This document shows, piece by piece, positions 32,184 through 42,044 of a stretch of 64,000 bases of DNA; the first letter of the stretch is position 1, and the number at the start of each line of letters is the position of its first letter. The stretch is from an uncultured Candidatus Saccharibacteria bacterium (GTDB lineage Bacteria > Patescibacteriota > Saccharimonadia > Saccharimonadales > Saccharimonadaceae). The position numbers and the translations under genes are program-made. The notes under the pieces were generated by a model, which was not told the DNA's origin, ran no database searches, and saw only the letters and a list, made by a program, of their open reading frames with translations. The stretch is taken from assembly GCA_948477625.1 (NCBI GenBank), contig CAOLNK010000005.1, positions 10,766 through 74,765 on the forward strand, written 5' to 3'.

Positions 32184-34553
32184 TTATAGCATATCTGGCG
32201 TAATTGTGATAGTAGCACCATTGCCGATTTGACCAGACAAGATGAGCTTAGCGACAAGGTTTTCGATGGTCTTTTGTACAAGACGGCGCATGGGGCGGGC
32301 TCCCATCTGTGGGTCGTAGCCACGCTCAGCCAGGACCCGCTTAGCTTCGTCCGTCAACACAACAGAAATTTTCTGTGGAGCCAATGAACGATTGACAGAC
32401 GCAACCATCAAATCTACGATACGCAATAAATCGGTTTTACTAAGTGGGGTAAAGACACATATTTCGTCAAAACGATTAAGAAACTCGGGCTTAAAATGTC
32501 CATCCGTAATCAAAGCATTAATAAGCTCTTCTTTGAGTTGGGTAATATCTAGGCCTTGCGCTACATAGTCGCGGATGTGGTTGGCGCCGGCATTTGAAGT
32601 AGCGATGACAATAGTGTCGCGGAAAGAAACTTCATTATTTTTGGCATCACGTAGAATACCCTCATCAAGCATCTGAAGGAGAGTGGTCAAAACTTGTGGA
32701 TGAGCCTTTTCGATTTCATCCAAGAGCACTACTGAGAATGGGTGTTTGAGTACCTGCGCGGTAAGACTGTTGGGGTTCTCAACACCTTCGGAAATGAGTC
32801 GTGAGACATCATCAGCAGTAACGTATTCATTGAGATCAATGCGCACAATGTAGTCCTCACCGTTGAAGTAAACTTCAGAGAGCGCCTTGGCAAGCTCAGT
32901 CTTGCCTACACCCGTTGGGCCAAGGAAGAGAAAGGTACCAATAGGGCGATTCTCGTTGCGCACACCGGCAGCAGCGCGGCGTAAGGCATCAGAAACTGCT
33001 TTAACGGCTTCGGTCTGATTGACCATGCGCTGATGAATTAGCTCCTCGAGTTGCAGAAGTTTGCTACGGTCTTGTTCATTGTCTGATGTGCGAACTTTTA
33101 CGCCTTGGGTACTCTCGATGGCAAGCTGAACAGATTTGGCAGTGACAAAACCGTCTTCAGCATAGCTACAGGCCGATTCAAGTAATCGGAATGCGCGTCC
33201 TGGCATAGCGATATTATGAATGTATTTTTCGCTGAGACGATAAGATTCTTGCAAAGCCCAGAAAGTACAAACCACGTGATATTTGCGCTCCATAAGCGGA
33301 ACTTTGTCTTGCAGGACTTTCATGGTTTCATCACGACCAGCGGGCGGAACGATAATTTTGTTGAGGGTATTAGCTAGAGTAGTGTTTTTAGCAGAAATCT
33401 CCAAAAACCTTTGCTCATCCATAGTCAAAATCATGCGCAGGCGCCCGGTCTCCAAGATTGGCAAGAGTACCTTGGAAATATCAACTGACCCCGTGCCTTC
33501 TTCAAAGAAAAGTTGTGCATTATCCAAAAAGACAATGATATTGCGAGCAGCATAGGCTTCATTGAGAATGCGCATCACTAGGCTCTCAAGCTGACCGGGT
33601 CCACTGGCAGCAGAAATCAGCGCTGCAGCATCCAACATAAAAACTTGACGATATTTGAGATTGTTGGAGATTTTGGCGTCAGCATCCATAATCTCTTCAG
33701 CAAAAGCATGAACGATAGTGCTGCGGCCGGAGCCCTCCGGGCCAATCAACGCAACATTCTGACGTCCACTATTAGAGAAGACATTGAGCATCTTGGAGAC
33801 AATATCACGATGAGCGGCCAGTTGTACCTGAGTTCTGACACCGCCGACGGATAGATTGCGGCCAAAACGTTGCAAAGTGGGGATGTAGCCAAAATTGAGA
33901 TCACGCGCAATACCGCCGTCACGATGACGTTCACGGGCAATTTTGACTAAGCCATGCAAATGGTTGTACCAAATGATGCCAGTGTACAAATCTTGCAAAT
34001 CGAGGCGCATACTACGGAGAATTTGTTCATGATTGGGATGATTTTGTAAAATTGCTACAGCAATCATACCGCCAGAAATGGTTTCACCGTCAGTTTTCTG
34101 CCAAATTTGGCGCGCAATTTCCATGACCGGTTCTAAGTCGGCTGGAATTTCTGAAGCCACTTGCAGGAGCAATTCTGGTGTGAGGCCAAAACGTAAAGCC
34201 AAAAACTTACCACTACGAGTTTGCGATAACCGGTTGGCGAGATCTTGCGGAGTGGAATGTAGACCCATGAGGCGCAAGACATTGGTAGAAAGCAAATCAT
34301 TGATATCATCGGTATGGCCAACTGGTACCGGAATGGCTTCGTGTTTAAGCCAAGTCATAAAGATGCAACCAATAATGGTAAGCCCTAGTAGCAACCAGCC
34401 GAGAGAATTATGCAAGAAAAAGAGTACATAGAAAAAGCCCATGAGGCTAGCAAAAATCACTAACCAGACCAAAAAGCGCATCACTGGGTTTTTGAAGATT
34501 TTACTAAAGCGAGCTTCCCGAGCGCGGCGGCTATAATAGTTAAACTTGTCCAT
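32184..34553 (-). CDS. Membrane-anchored Clp-type AAA+ ATPase with a degenerate first ATPase domain
   Basis: 789 residues from the ATG at 34553, which overlaps the upstream stop (TAATG). Two membrane helices lie near residues 25-65. An N-terminal helical region resembling Clp_N follows, then AAA domain 1 (GPEGSGRST; Walker B LDNAQ), a short linker, AAA domain 2 (GPTGVGKTE; Walker B LLDEIEKAH) and a C-terminal D2-small domain. Domain 1 has Arg for the Walker A Lys and Asn for the Walker B Glu, so it probably does not hydrolyse ATP. No ClpP gene is in the window. It may unfold membrane or envelope proteins. Confidence 0.85.
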   Translation of the reverse strand: MDKFNYYSRRAREARFSKIFKNPVMRFLVWLVIFASLMGFFYVLFFLHNSLGWLLLGLTIIGCIFMTWLKHEAIPVPVGHTDDINDLLSTNVLRLMGLHSTPQDLANRLSQTRSGKFLALRFGLTPELLLQVASEIPADLEPVMEIARQIWQKTDGETISGGMIAVAILQNHPNHEQILRSMRLDLQDLYTGIIWYNHLHGLVKIARERHRDGGIARDLNFGYIPTLQRFGRNLSVGGVRTQVQLAAHRDIVSKMLNVFSNSGRQNVALIGPEGSGRSTIVHAFAEEIMDADAKISNNLKYRQVFMLDAAALISAASGPGQLESLVMRILNEAYAARNIIVFLDNAQLFFEEGTGSVDISKVLLPILETGRLRMILTMDEQRFLEISAKNTTLANTLNKIIVPPAGRDETMKVLQDKVPLMERKYHVVCTFWALQESYRLSEKYIHNIAMPGRAFRLLESACSYAEDGFVTAKSVQLAIESTQGVKVRTSDNEQDRSKLLQLEELIHQRMVNQTEAVKAVSDALRRAAAGVRNENRPIGTFLFLGPTGVGKTELAKALSEVYFNGEDYIVRIDLNEYVTADDVSRLISEGVENPNSLTAQVLKHPFSVVLLDEIEKAHPQVLTTLLQMLDEGILRDAKNNEVSFRDTIVIATSNAGANHIRDYVAQGLDITQLKEELINALITDGHFKPEFLNRFDEICVFTPLSKTDLLRIVDLMVASVNRSLAPQKISVVLTDEAKRVLAERGYDPQMGARPMRRLVQKTIENLVAKLILSGQIGNGATITITPDML

Positions 34554-34924
34554 TAGGAAGCCACCTGCATTAGCGCTAAAATTATGCAAACTACTGACGT
34601 AAATGGAATAAGTGGCCAAACTAATACAAGTAGTACACCACCAACAGCTTGTAAGACAATTGTAATAATGCCGACGATGAGAAGCAAAAAGCGAACCACG
34701 GCACCAATTAGACGCGATAAGAGCTTGTCAAAAAATACTGAAAGCCACATATTAGAAGTGGTAGCTTCGCCAACAGAGATTTGTCGAAAAGGTGCAAACA
34801 AATTACCAACTAGCAAACGAATGGAGAAAAAGTCGGCAGCGTTTTTAAGACGATTAGATAACTTGGAGGAAATGATCTTCCATCCACGGGTGTACCACCA
34901 TTGAATCATATTGACAGGCAACAT
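34553..34924 (-). CDS. Small two-helix membrane protein upstream of the Clp-type ATPase
   Basis: 123 residues with two long hydrophobic segments in the C-terminal half. No family is recognised. TATAAT (34932-34937) lies seven bases before the ATG (leaderless). The stop codon overlaps the ATPase start (TAATG), so the two are coupled and probably function together at the membrane. Confidence 0.75.
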   Translation of the reverse strand: MLPVNMIQWWYTRGWKIISSKLSNRLKNAADFFSIRLLVGNLFAPFRQISVGEATTSNMWLSVFFDKLLSRLIGAVVRFLLLIVGIITIVLQAVGGVLLVLVWPLIPFTSVVCIILALMQVAS

Positions 34925-34973
34925 ATCTATTATTATACAGGATTATAGGCAAAACGGTAAAGGTAAATACACT

Positions 34974-35060
34974 TGGTCCCCGGAACAGGACTTGAACCTG
35001 CACCCGATTGCTCAGACTAGCACCTGAAGCTAGCGCGTCTGCCAATTCCGCCATCCGGGG
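34974..35060 (-). tRNA. tRNA-Leu (CAG)
   Basis: Class II tRNA with acceptor CCCCGGA/TCCGGGG, anticodon loop TTCAGGT, a long variable arm and encoded CCA. Confidence 0.95.
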
Positions 35061-35099
35061 ATACCATACTATTAGTATACCACAGAGGCGGCAATCTGG

Positions 35100-37001
35100 C
35101 TATCGCAACTTGGCTGTAGCTGGGAGTTTAGCATCCTTGAGGATGGGTGCGAGCTCTTTTTCTTCCAGAGTTTCTTGCTTGAGCAGGGCTTCGGCAAGTT
35201 TGTCGAGCACGGGGCCGTTAGCTTTAAGTACGGCTTCGGCACGCATAGCGGCTTCATCAGACAGGGCTTTGACTTCAAGATCAATGAGCTCGGCGGTTTT
35301 TTCAGAATATGGTTTGCCAGTAGAAATGGTATAGTAGCCAGTTTCTCCCTCGGGGAAAACGAGGTTGCGAGTTTGCTTACCCATTCCCTCTTCGACAATC
35401 ATTTCCTTGCTGAGCTGAGCGACGTGCTGCAAGTCGGAAGAAGCTCCAGTTGTAATGGCCTCAGGACCAAAGACGAGCTTTTCGGCAATACGGCCACCCA
35501 TGGCGCGAGCGAGGATGTCTTTGAGATCGTAAATACTCTTGTAACTACGGTCTTCTGGAGGCAAGAACCAGGTAACGCCGCCGGTGCGACCGCGCGGGAT
35601 AATGGTAACCTTGTGTACAGGGTCAGAGTTTGGCAAAACGTGGCCAACAATAGCATGCCCGGCTTCATGATAAGCGGTGAGTTTGCGCTCTTGCTCGTTC
35701 ATTACTTTACTTTTACGCTCAGGGCCAATCGCGACACGTTCGAAGGCTTCGGTGATATCGTCATTAGTAATTTCTTTGTGGCCTTCACGGGCGGCAGTGA
35801 TAGCGGCCTCGTTGGCGATGTTGGCAAGGTCAGCACCGGAGCTACCAGCGGTCTTAGCAGCTAGCGCGTCAAGGTTAACAGACTTATTAACTGGCTTATT
35901 CTTAAAATGAACATTGAGAATCTCAAGACGGTCTTTGCGCTCGGGCAAAGTAACATTAACGTGGCGGTCAAAACGACCAGGGCGAAGCAGGGCTTTGTCG
36001 AGCATGTCGACCCGGTTGGTAGCAGCAATAACAATTACACCGGAATCATTATCAAAACCGTCCATCTCGACCAAGATTTGGTTGAGAGTTTGCTCATCTT
36101 CGCGGCCAGCGCCACCGCGAGCGTCACGCTTATGAGCAACGGCATCAATTTCATCGATAAAGATGATAGACGGGGCGTTTTTCTTAGCTTTAGCAAAGAG
36201 GTCGCGCACGCGCGAGGCACCTACACCAACAAACATTTCGGCAAACTCGGAACCAGAGATACTGAAGAAGGGTACGGAAGCTTCGCCAGCCACAGCACGA
36301 GCCATGAGGGTTTTACCAGTACCTGGGTCGCCCGCCAGCAAGACGCCGCGCGGGATTTTGGCACCAAGTTTTTCATACTTCTTGGGCTCTTTGAGAAAGT
36401 CTACCACTTCCTCCAAATCTTGTTTGGCGGATTCGTTACCAGCCACATCTTTGAAAGTGATGCGTTTTTTGTCAGGACCGTAGAGTTTGGCCTTGGCCTT
36501 GCCAAAGCCCATAGATTGATTGTTCATGGACTGAGCTTGGCGCATCATAGAGCTGAAGAAGAGAATAATAATAATGACCGGCACTACAATAATGGCAATA
36601 TCGAGAGCGTAATCCCAAAAGTTGGAAACTTCGGTATATTCAATCACAGGATATTTAGCCTGGCAAGCTGAAAGGTCTTCGCCGTTTAAATTGGCACATT
36701 GGTCAATTAATCCTTGTTCGTAGAGTGTGCCAGAAGGATCTTTGCGGGAAACCTGAGTGTAGCGGTCTTTGCCCTTGAGAGTGATTTTGAGGTCACTGCC
36801 CTCAACAGTGATTTTGGCAATGTTACCGTTTTCGTCGTTAGCGCGCGCAAGCACATCCGAAAGTGGTACTTCCTCGATAGTAGACTGCGGGGCAGAAAGT
36901 GAGGCGATAGCCCCACAACACAAAATTAGCAAAATAGTAAATACGAGCCAACGAAAAAGATTGCTACTTTTGGCTGGTTTTTTCTTAACGGCTTGTGGCA
37001 C
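35100..37001 (-). CDS. ftsH: ATP-dependent zinc metalloprotease FtsH
   Basis: 633 residues; degrades membrane and regulatory proteins. N-terminal membrane helix (about 17-35), extracytoplasmic domain, second helix (about 130-150), AAA domain with Walker [10 protein letters not shown] and Walker B IIFIDEID, and the zinc motif HEAGH. The start is GTG at 37001, with AGGAGGTG 5 nt upstream. The promoter is at 37038-37066. Confidence 0.96.
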   Translation of the reverse strand: MPQAVKKKPAKSSNLFRWLVFTILLILCCGAIASLSAPQSTIEEVPLSDVLARANDENGNIAKITVEGSDLKITLKGKDRYTQVSRKDPSGTLYEQGLIDQCANLNGEDLSACQAKYPVIEYTEVSNFWDYALDIAIIVVPVIIIILFFSSMMRQAQSMNNQSMGFGKAKAKLYGPDKKRITFKDVAGNESAKQDLEEVVDFLKEPKKYEKLGAKIPRGVLLAGDPGTGKTLMARAVAGEASVPFFSISGSEFAEMFVGVGASRVRDLFAKAKKNAPSIIFIDEIDAVAHKRDARGGAGREDEQTLNQILVEMDGFDNDSGVIVIAATNRVDMLDKALLRPGRFDRHVNVTLPERKDRLEILNVHFKNKPVNKSVNLDALAAKTAGSSGADLANIANEAAITAAREGHKEITNDDITEAFERVAIGPERKSKVMNEQERKLTAYHEAGHAIVGHVLPNSDPVHKVTIIPRGRTGGVTWFLPPEDRSYKSIYDLKDILARAMGGRIAEKLVFGPEAITTGASSDLQHVAQLSKEMIVEEGMGKQTRNLVFPEGETGYYTISTGKPYSEKTAELIDLEVKALSDEAAMRAEAVLKANGPVLDKLAEALLKQETLEEKELAPILKDAKLPATAKLR

Positions 37002-37037
37002 GACACCTCCTGTTTAACAATAAAATCCCTTTTAGAC

Positions 37038-37066
37038 ATTTTAGCACGGTGATAAGAGGGGGTCAA
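37038..37066 (-). promoter_or_regulatory. Promoter of ftsH, TTGACC-17-TAAAAT
   Basis: Minus-strand TTGACC (37061-37066) and TAAAAT (37038-37043), spacer 17, with CGTGC before the -10. Confidence 0.75.
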
Positions 37067-37110
37067 ATGAAGTGATATAATAAGTGGTGTAACTAGACAA
37101 AAGGAGCAAA

Positions 37111-37653
37111 ATGCCACGACCACGAAACAAAGATGATTTAGTAACTGCTGCGAATGAGCAGTATGAGAAACTGACAAACTTGATCAATTCCCTTAGCGAA
37201 AAGGAGTTAGAGACAGAGTTTGACTTTTCTAATGATTCAAAGAAAACTGAGCGCCACTGGGGTCGTGACAAAAACTTGCGGGATATTTATATTCACTTGT
37301 ATGAGTGGCAACAGCTTTTACTAAACTGGATCAAGGCAAACGAGGGTGGTGAAGAAAAACCATTTATTCCTGAGCCGTATTCTTGGAAAACTTATGGCGA
37401 TATGAACTGTGAGTTTTGGGAGAAGCACCAAAAGACCAGCCTGGAAGATGCGAAGAAGATGTTTAAAAAATCTCACGCAGAAGTCCTAAAACTTGCCGAA
37501 AAATATACCAATGATCAGTTATTTGGTCGTGGGGTTTATGCTTGGGTAAATACCGATTTAGGATCATATTTCGTGAGCGTAATGCCAAGCCATTACGACT
37601 GGGCAATGAAAAAGCTGAAGGCACACCGGAAGAATTGCGGGGAGATGAAATAA
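37111..37653 (+). CDS. ClbS/DfsB-family four-helix protein
   Basis: 180 residues. MPRPRNKDDLVTAANEQYEK, the WGRDKNLRDIYIHLYEWQQL segment and YSWKTYGDMN match the ClbS/DfsB (DUF1706) family, whose founding member ClbS protects cells from colibactin. The substrate here is unknown. AAAGGAG precedes the ATG. It lies at the left edge of an accessory region. The 166 bp after it contain no recognised feature. Confidence 0.8.
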   Translation: MPRPRNKDDLVTAANEQYEKLTNLINSLSEKELETEFDFSNDSKKTERHWGRDKNLRDIYIHLYEWQQLLLNWIKANEGGEEKPFIPEPYSWKTYGDMNCEFWEKHQKTSLEDAKKMFKKSHAEVLKLAEKYTNDQLFGRGVYAWVNTDLGSYFVSVMPSHYDWAMKKLKAHRKNCGEMK

Positions 37654-37819
37654 GCTACGATTGTTCTTGTGCGTAAAAACTACGGAAAGGTTCCATTCAT
37701 GCCACAGACAATCGCTAAATGACTCGAAAATAGATTATATCCTCCATAAATATGACTTATGATTATCTATGCCCGGACGTGGTTCGCTCGGCTTTAACAG
37801 TTTTTCTAGAGGGAGGCAG

Positions 37820-38761
37820 CTAATCTGTCCCGCTGTTTACGATACTTAAAACCCTACGCATATTTAACGGTAAATACACTTCACGATTAGCATTTTGGTA
37901 TATAGCCTCGTTTATTGTAAAAATAAAATTGACATCTTTTTCTGTTAGGAAAAAGCGCTTACCGTCAATTGGATTTAAATAGTTGCTATAAACTTCTGAA
38001 AATACTTGAACAGCTATTTGTGAGGCCAGAGGGAAGACGAAGGTAGTTTCTTGCCGTCCGAGTCCGTTAATATCTCGATTAAAAGACTTGTTTTGTGTAT
38101 TATATGTAATGATGGGGTTATCGCAAGTTATAAAGGGCATGGTGTTATAATAAGGATTGTAATATATAGCCCAAACTTTATTGGTGAGGATTGAAGCAAA
38201 TTTATTAAGGCGATCTTCGTCATTGATTATAGCCAACACGAAATTCTTAGACATTAGTGAGTTTGGTTGCCAGTTTTTCATCAGATTAACATTTTTAGGC
38301 TGATCTATTTCAATAAAATCATGAATTAGTTTTCGCTTAAACCTTAAAAGTTGGCATTCAGCTTTAGCGACTTGCTTATTTATAAAGTTTGGCACCCTCA
38401 GCCACTGGGCCACTATAATTTTACTAAGGATTAGTTTTTCATCCTTATCTATTACTTCATCTTTTGCTGATAGTATTGTTTTAGCGATTAAATTGTTCAC
38501 CCCATACGAATACAGAGGTTCAACTGTCTTAGCGTAAAATGTTTCCCAAGCTGTCTTTTCTTCATCAGTCTCACCATCAACAGTATAAAAATTTTTGATG
38601 TATCCAACATTGTTGATAGTGTCTATACGACTTTTAATCTTCTTACGTTTACTTAAGACAATTATCTGATACTTTGACCTAGAATTTTTTGTGGCAAAAT
38701 TTTTTAGATAAATTTGCGGAACGATATGCTGGTTGACTGTAGGCCTATTTTTCTTTGACAT
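37820..38761 (-). CDS. DUF4238-like protein
   Basis: 313 residues, AT-rich. QHIVPQIYLKNFA at the N-terminus, followed by a Lys-rich strand and a middle MPFITCDNPIITY motif, matches the DUF4238 family as I know it. Function is not established; members are scattered among accessory and defence-associated loci. Codon composition is more AT-rich than the housekeeping genes around it, which fits acquisition by transfer. Confidence 0.7.
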   Translation of the reverse strand: MSKKNRPTVNQHIVPQIYLKNFATKNSRSKYQIIVLSKRKKIKSRIDTINNVGYIKNFYTVDGETDEEKTAWETFYAKTVEPLYSYGVNNLIAKTILSAKDEVIDKDEKLILSKIIVAQWLRVPNFINKQVAKAECQLLRFKRKLIHDFIEIDQPKNVNLMKNWQPNSLMSKNFVLAIINDEDRLNKFASILTNKVWAIYYNPYYNTMPFITCDNPIITYNTQNKSFNRDINGLGRQETTFVFPLASQIAVQVFSEVYSNYLNPIDGKRFFLTEKDVNFIFTINEAIYQNANREVYLPLNMRRVLSIVNSGTD

Positions 38762-38795
38762 CTAAACTGATTAGATCAAAATACTGAACATTAGA

Positions 38796-39095
38796 CTAAT
38801 TCACCACCCTCAAATAATACCCCAAATCTTCACCCTTCCAATTCTCCAGCACCCAATCATGCCATTCTTCCCAAAGCCCAGCATAAAGTTGACTGAGTTT
38901 TGTATTCTTTTTCTCGTACCAATACCAACATTTATGATTAAGCACCATTGAGAGTTTTGTTCCATAAATGCGATCTTTCTTCCACTCGACTTTTGCTCGC
39001 TTGTAGGTATCCCGTACGGCTTCTTCGCCAAAACGTTCCGCTATACTAAAGTCGTTCCAAAAGGTAGTTTTACACTCGTAATCTAATAGTCGCAT
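38796..39095 (-). CDS. Hypothetical small protein in the accessory island
   Basis: 99 residues, rich in Trp (about eight) and Lys/Glu; no membrane helix, no recognised family. Its ATG overlaps the end of the 52-codon frame upstream, so it is probably the third gene of an operon starting with the helicase at 41808. Confidence 0.6.
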   Translation of the reverse strand: MRLLDYECKTTFWNDFSIAERFGEEAVRDTYKRAKVEWKKDRIYGTKLSMVLNHKCWYWYEKKNTKLSQLYAGLWEEWHDWVLENWKGEDLGYYLRVVN

Positions 39096-39241
39096 TCCTT
39101 ATGCTTCCTCATAAACTTATCAACCGACTCATATTTCGCTTCAACATACCTTTTATAGTGATTGTAGTTTAATAAAATATCTCTATACTCCAGACTACTA
39201 ATACCACAAGCCTTAATGGCTTTGTCAGCTTCCATAACCAT
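39083..39241 (-). CDS. Small frame between helicase and the 38796-39095 gene
   Basis: 52 residues (MVMEADKAIKACGISSLEYR and on, ending KHKECDY). The frame remains open upstream of the ATG for about 20 more codons. It overlaps the next gene by 13 bp, a usual arrangement for coupled genes. No family is recognised. Confidence 0.45.
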   Translation of the reverse strand: MVMEADKAIKACGISSLEYRDILLNYNHYKRYVEAKYESVDKFMRKHKECDY

Positions 39242-39318
39242 GTTATACCTACCGCTTTGACGGAGCTTTTTGTATTTATGGAAAAGTCTGCAACGAATAC
39301 TCGAGAAGTATACAGTAT

Positions 39319-41808
39319 TTATTCTTGTGTTTTACGATTTTTATGGCTAATTGGCAACTTAAATCGGCATCCAGCTGTAGCGTAATTTGAGCACCCGAAA
39401 AATTCTCCATAAGGTCCACTTCTTTTGACGAGACGACCGCCGCACTCTGGACATTCAAAACGCTCGTTTGTGATTTCTTGTTGATGTGATTCTTGTAACT
39501 CTTGGACAAATTCTGATTCTAAACCCTTCACCGTAACGATGAAAGACTTTTTCTTTGCTCTGGTAAGCGCTACATAAAAAAGCCTACGCTCCTCGGCATA
39601 TGGAAATTCCTCTTGTTTTTTAAGCAGTAGATGCAGAATCGATGAATCTTGAATTCTACTAGGAAAACCGGTCTTGGTGTTTTTGTTGTTAACAATAAAA
39701 ACATAATCAGCCTGCAGCCCCTTTGACTTGTGAGCAGTAAGGAAGCTGATGTCCAAATCTGGACGGCGAGAATATTTTACTGTAATTAATCCACTTTGAT
39801 TATCATAATAATAATTTAGAAGATCTTGATTATCTAGAAGATTAATATCAAATGTATAGCGACCGATTAGGAAAACACTGCTATCTTTTGGAAGATGCTG
39901 GATTTTATCAAGCATAAATTGGATCGCGTATTTGTCCGTATACCCATTAATCTCACCAAAAGCCGAAATGTTAGCAATCATATGGCTAACGATTTTCTTC
40001 TTAATTTGCTTTGGGTTGCGCATTACAAAATCACCACTAATTTCTACAAGTTGAGGTGGAAAACGATAGGTAGTTTCGATTTTACTCATTACAGAAATTC
40101 CCCAATAATGTTCAAAATTTAAAATATAATCTATGTCGCTTCCAGCAAATCGATAAATACTCTGCCAATCATCGCCAACGCAAAACAACTTATATGCCTT
40201 AGAGTCTCGCAAAGTCTTAAGTAAATTATAACGTGATGAAGATATGTCCTGATATTCGTCAACGATGATGTATTTATAATTGTGAATATATTTTTCTTTT
40301 TCAACATAATCTGCGGCCAGATTTATCATATCGTTAAAGTCTATTTCTTCATGTTCGACGAGATATTTTGAATAATCTTCAAAAATTGGGTTTACTAAAG
40401 ATAGCAAGTTTCGTTCAGCATGCGTTGAACTATTTTGGTAAAGATATTCCATTGAATACTGGTTACTTTTAGCTAGATTAATAATCGTTTCAAAAAGAGA
40501 GATAAGGCTATCGAGGTTATTTCTATTATTTTGGGAAACCTTATCCCATAGCTCTTGCGGCTTCATTGGAGAAAAATGAACGCCCTGCTCCTCTAGATTA
40601 TTCTTTAAGTTTTGCAACAGTATGTCTTCTAACTTCTCGTATGCAAAACACTCGACTAGCTTAGTGTAGTTTTCCTTATGCAGGCTCCTTTTCCAGTCCA
40701 TTGAGATGCGATAAGCTTCCTGCGCCGTCATTCCATGATTGTTCCTAAAATACTCTGGAACTTCAAGTTTACGATTCACGCCAAAATACTCAATATAAAG
40801 ATCGTATTCTGGAAGATAGAAATCTGGATAATACTGCCCATATTCCTCGTTACGAGTATCGACTTTGTACGGATGCTCGTAAATATATTTAACGCCATTC
40901 TCAAAAAGAAAGTTAGCAATGTCCATTTCGCCATAGCTTTTAACTTTTTCTCCGTTGAGTGTTACTGGAGGATTTAGCCTAATGTATTCCTCATACTCGG
41001 ACTGAGACTTAAAATCAAATTCATTTTTAGTGTTGTCAAAACCATAAATGAAATAATGATTGAGCGTTTGTAGGTACTTCGTTTCTGATATTTTATCCTG
41101 AAGCTGCTCTTTAATAAATTTGTGGAGATTGAGCTTTGTAATTTTGGGTACCACTTTTTCCACTTTAGAAATAATTGAAAGTCCGAGCTTATGGAAAGTC
41201 ATAGCATCAAGCTCGACGCCAGTCTCCATTGCAATTCTCTCTGACATTTCAGAAGCGGAGGCGTTCGTGAATGAGAGCGCCAAAATTTCTTCTGGTTTGC
41301 ACTCGCCAGATTTTAGAAGATATTTTATCTTCCCTAGAATGGTTGTAGTTTTGCCAGTGCCAGCTCCGGCAATAACTAGATGATTGTCAGCATCTTCGGC
41401 TATACACCTTAATTGCTGGTGATCCAACTTTCTACCTTCAACTTCGCCTATCAAGTTTTCAACTTGCTCAATCCGTAATTCTAAAACGTTTTCATTATGA
41501 TTCAAGATGCGTTGCTTGAACTGTTGTGGAAAAGATTCTAGTGATGCAGTCTTGCTTTCTAGAATCTTATAGCGAGATGCCCGTTTTAGCTCGCGCGGTT
41601 TTAGATTATTGATATCGTTAATGAGGCTAGCATGACATTTCTTCCAGTCATCAATCTCGGTTATTTTTATATATGCCTGAGGGTTATCAAAAATCCGATT
41701 GACTTCTTTTGTGGCTTCATCAATGCGTTTTATTAGCCGATTACATTTATCATTGTTTGCCTTCTTTTTCCGACGATATTCAACAATAATTTTCTTTAGG
41801 AAAAACAT
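39319..41808 (-). CDS. UvrD/HelD-type helicase with embedded nuclease-like segment and zinc ribbon
   Basis: 829 residues. A coiled N-terminus is followed by superfamily 1 helicase motifs: Walker A IAGAGTGKTTT near residue 145, motif II YIIVDEYQD, and a C-terminal VALTRAKK. Between helicase lobes lies a segment with GEMDIANFL, PDFYLPEYDLYIEYFG and following Lys/His residues, the pattern of PD-(D/E)xK nucleases as in DNA helicase IV relatives. The end carries a topoisomerase-type zinc ribbon (CPECGGRL with two further Cys). A role in repair or anti-phage defence is inferred from the domains and the accessory context. Confidence 0.85.
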   Translation of the reverse strand: MFFLKKIIVEYRRKKKANNDKCNRLIKRIDEATKEVNRIFDNPQAYIKITEIDDWKKCHASLINDINNLKPRELKRASRYKILESKTASLESFPQQFKQRILNHNENVLELRIEQVENLIGEVEGRKLDHQQLRCIAEDADNHLVIAGAGTGKTTTILGKIKYLLKSGECKPEEILALSFTNASASEMSERIAMETGVELDAMTFHKLGLSIISKVEKVVPKITKLNLHKFIKEQLQDKISETKYLQTLNHYFIYGFDNTKNEFDFKSQSEYEEYIRLNPPVTLNGEKVKSYGEMDIANFLFENGVKYIYEHPYKVDTRNEEYGQYYPDFYLPEYDLYIEYFGVNRKLEVPEYFRNNHGMTAQEAYRISMDWKRSLHKENYTKLVECFAYEKLEDILLQNLKNNLEEQGVHFSPMKPQELWDKVSQNNRNNLDSLISLFETIINLAKSNQYSMEYLYQNSSTHAERNLLSLVNPIFEDYSKYLVEHEEIDFNDMINLAADYVEKEKYIHNYKYIIVDEYQDISSSRYNLLKTLRDSKAYKLFCVGDDWQSIYRFAGSDIDYILNFEHYWGISVMSKIETTYRFPPQLVEISGDFVMRNPKQIKKKIVSHMIANISAFGEINGYTDKYAIQFMLDKIQHLPKDSSVFLIGRYTFDINLLDNQDLLNYYYDNQSGLITVKYSRRPDLDISFLTAHKSKGLQADYVFIVNNKNTKTGFPSRIQDSSILHLLLKKQEEFPYAEERRLFYVALTRAKKKSFIVTVKGLESEFVQELQESHQQEITNERFECPECGGRLVKRSGPYGEFFGCSNYATAGCRFKLPISHKNRKTQE

Positions 41809-41912
41809 TATGTGTTATATTATATACTTTTCTGCAAGAATATCAACTAAAAATCACCCGGCAGATAGCTCCGTAGGTGATTTATTATAACATATTTATA
41901 TATTTCTGTCCA

Positions 41913-41988
41913 TGGTCGGGGCGACAGGACTTGAACCTGCGACCTCAGCGTCCCAAACGCTGCGCGCTACCAACTGTGCTACGCCCCG
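41913..41988 (-). tRNA. tRNA-Pro (TGG)
   Basis: Acceptor CGGGGCG/CGCCCCG, anticodon loop TTTGGGA, encoded CCA. It borders the accessory island at 37.1-41.8 kb. Confidence 0.95.
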
Positions 41989-42044
41989 GTGTTTGTATTA
42001 TAGCATAGGTATTCAATAATTTCCAGAGGTATTTTGCGGGACAC

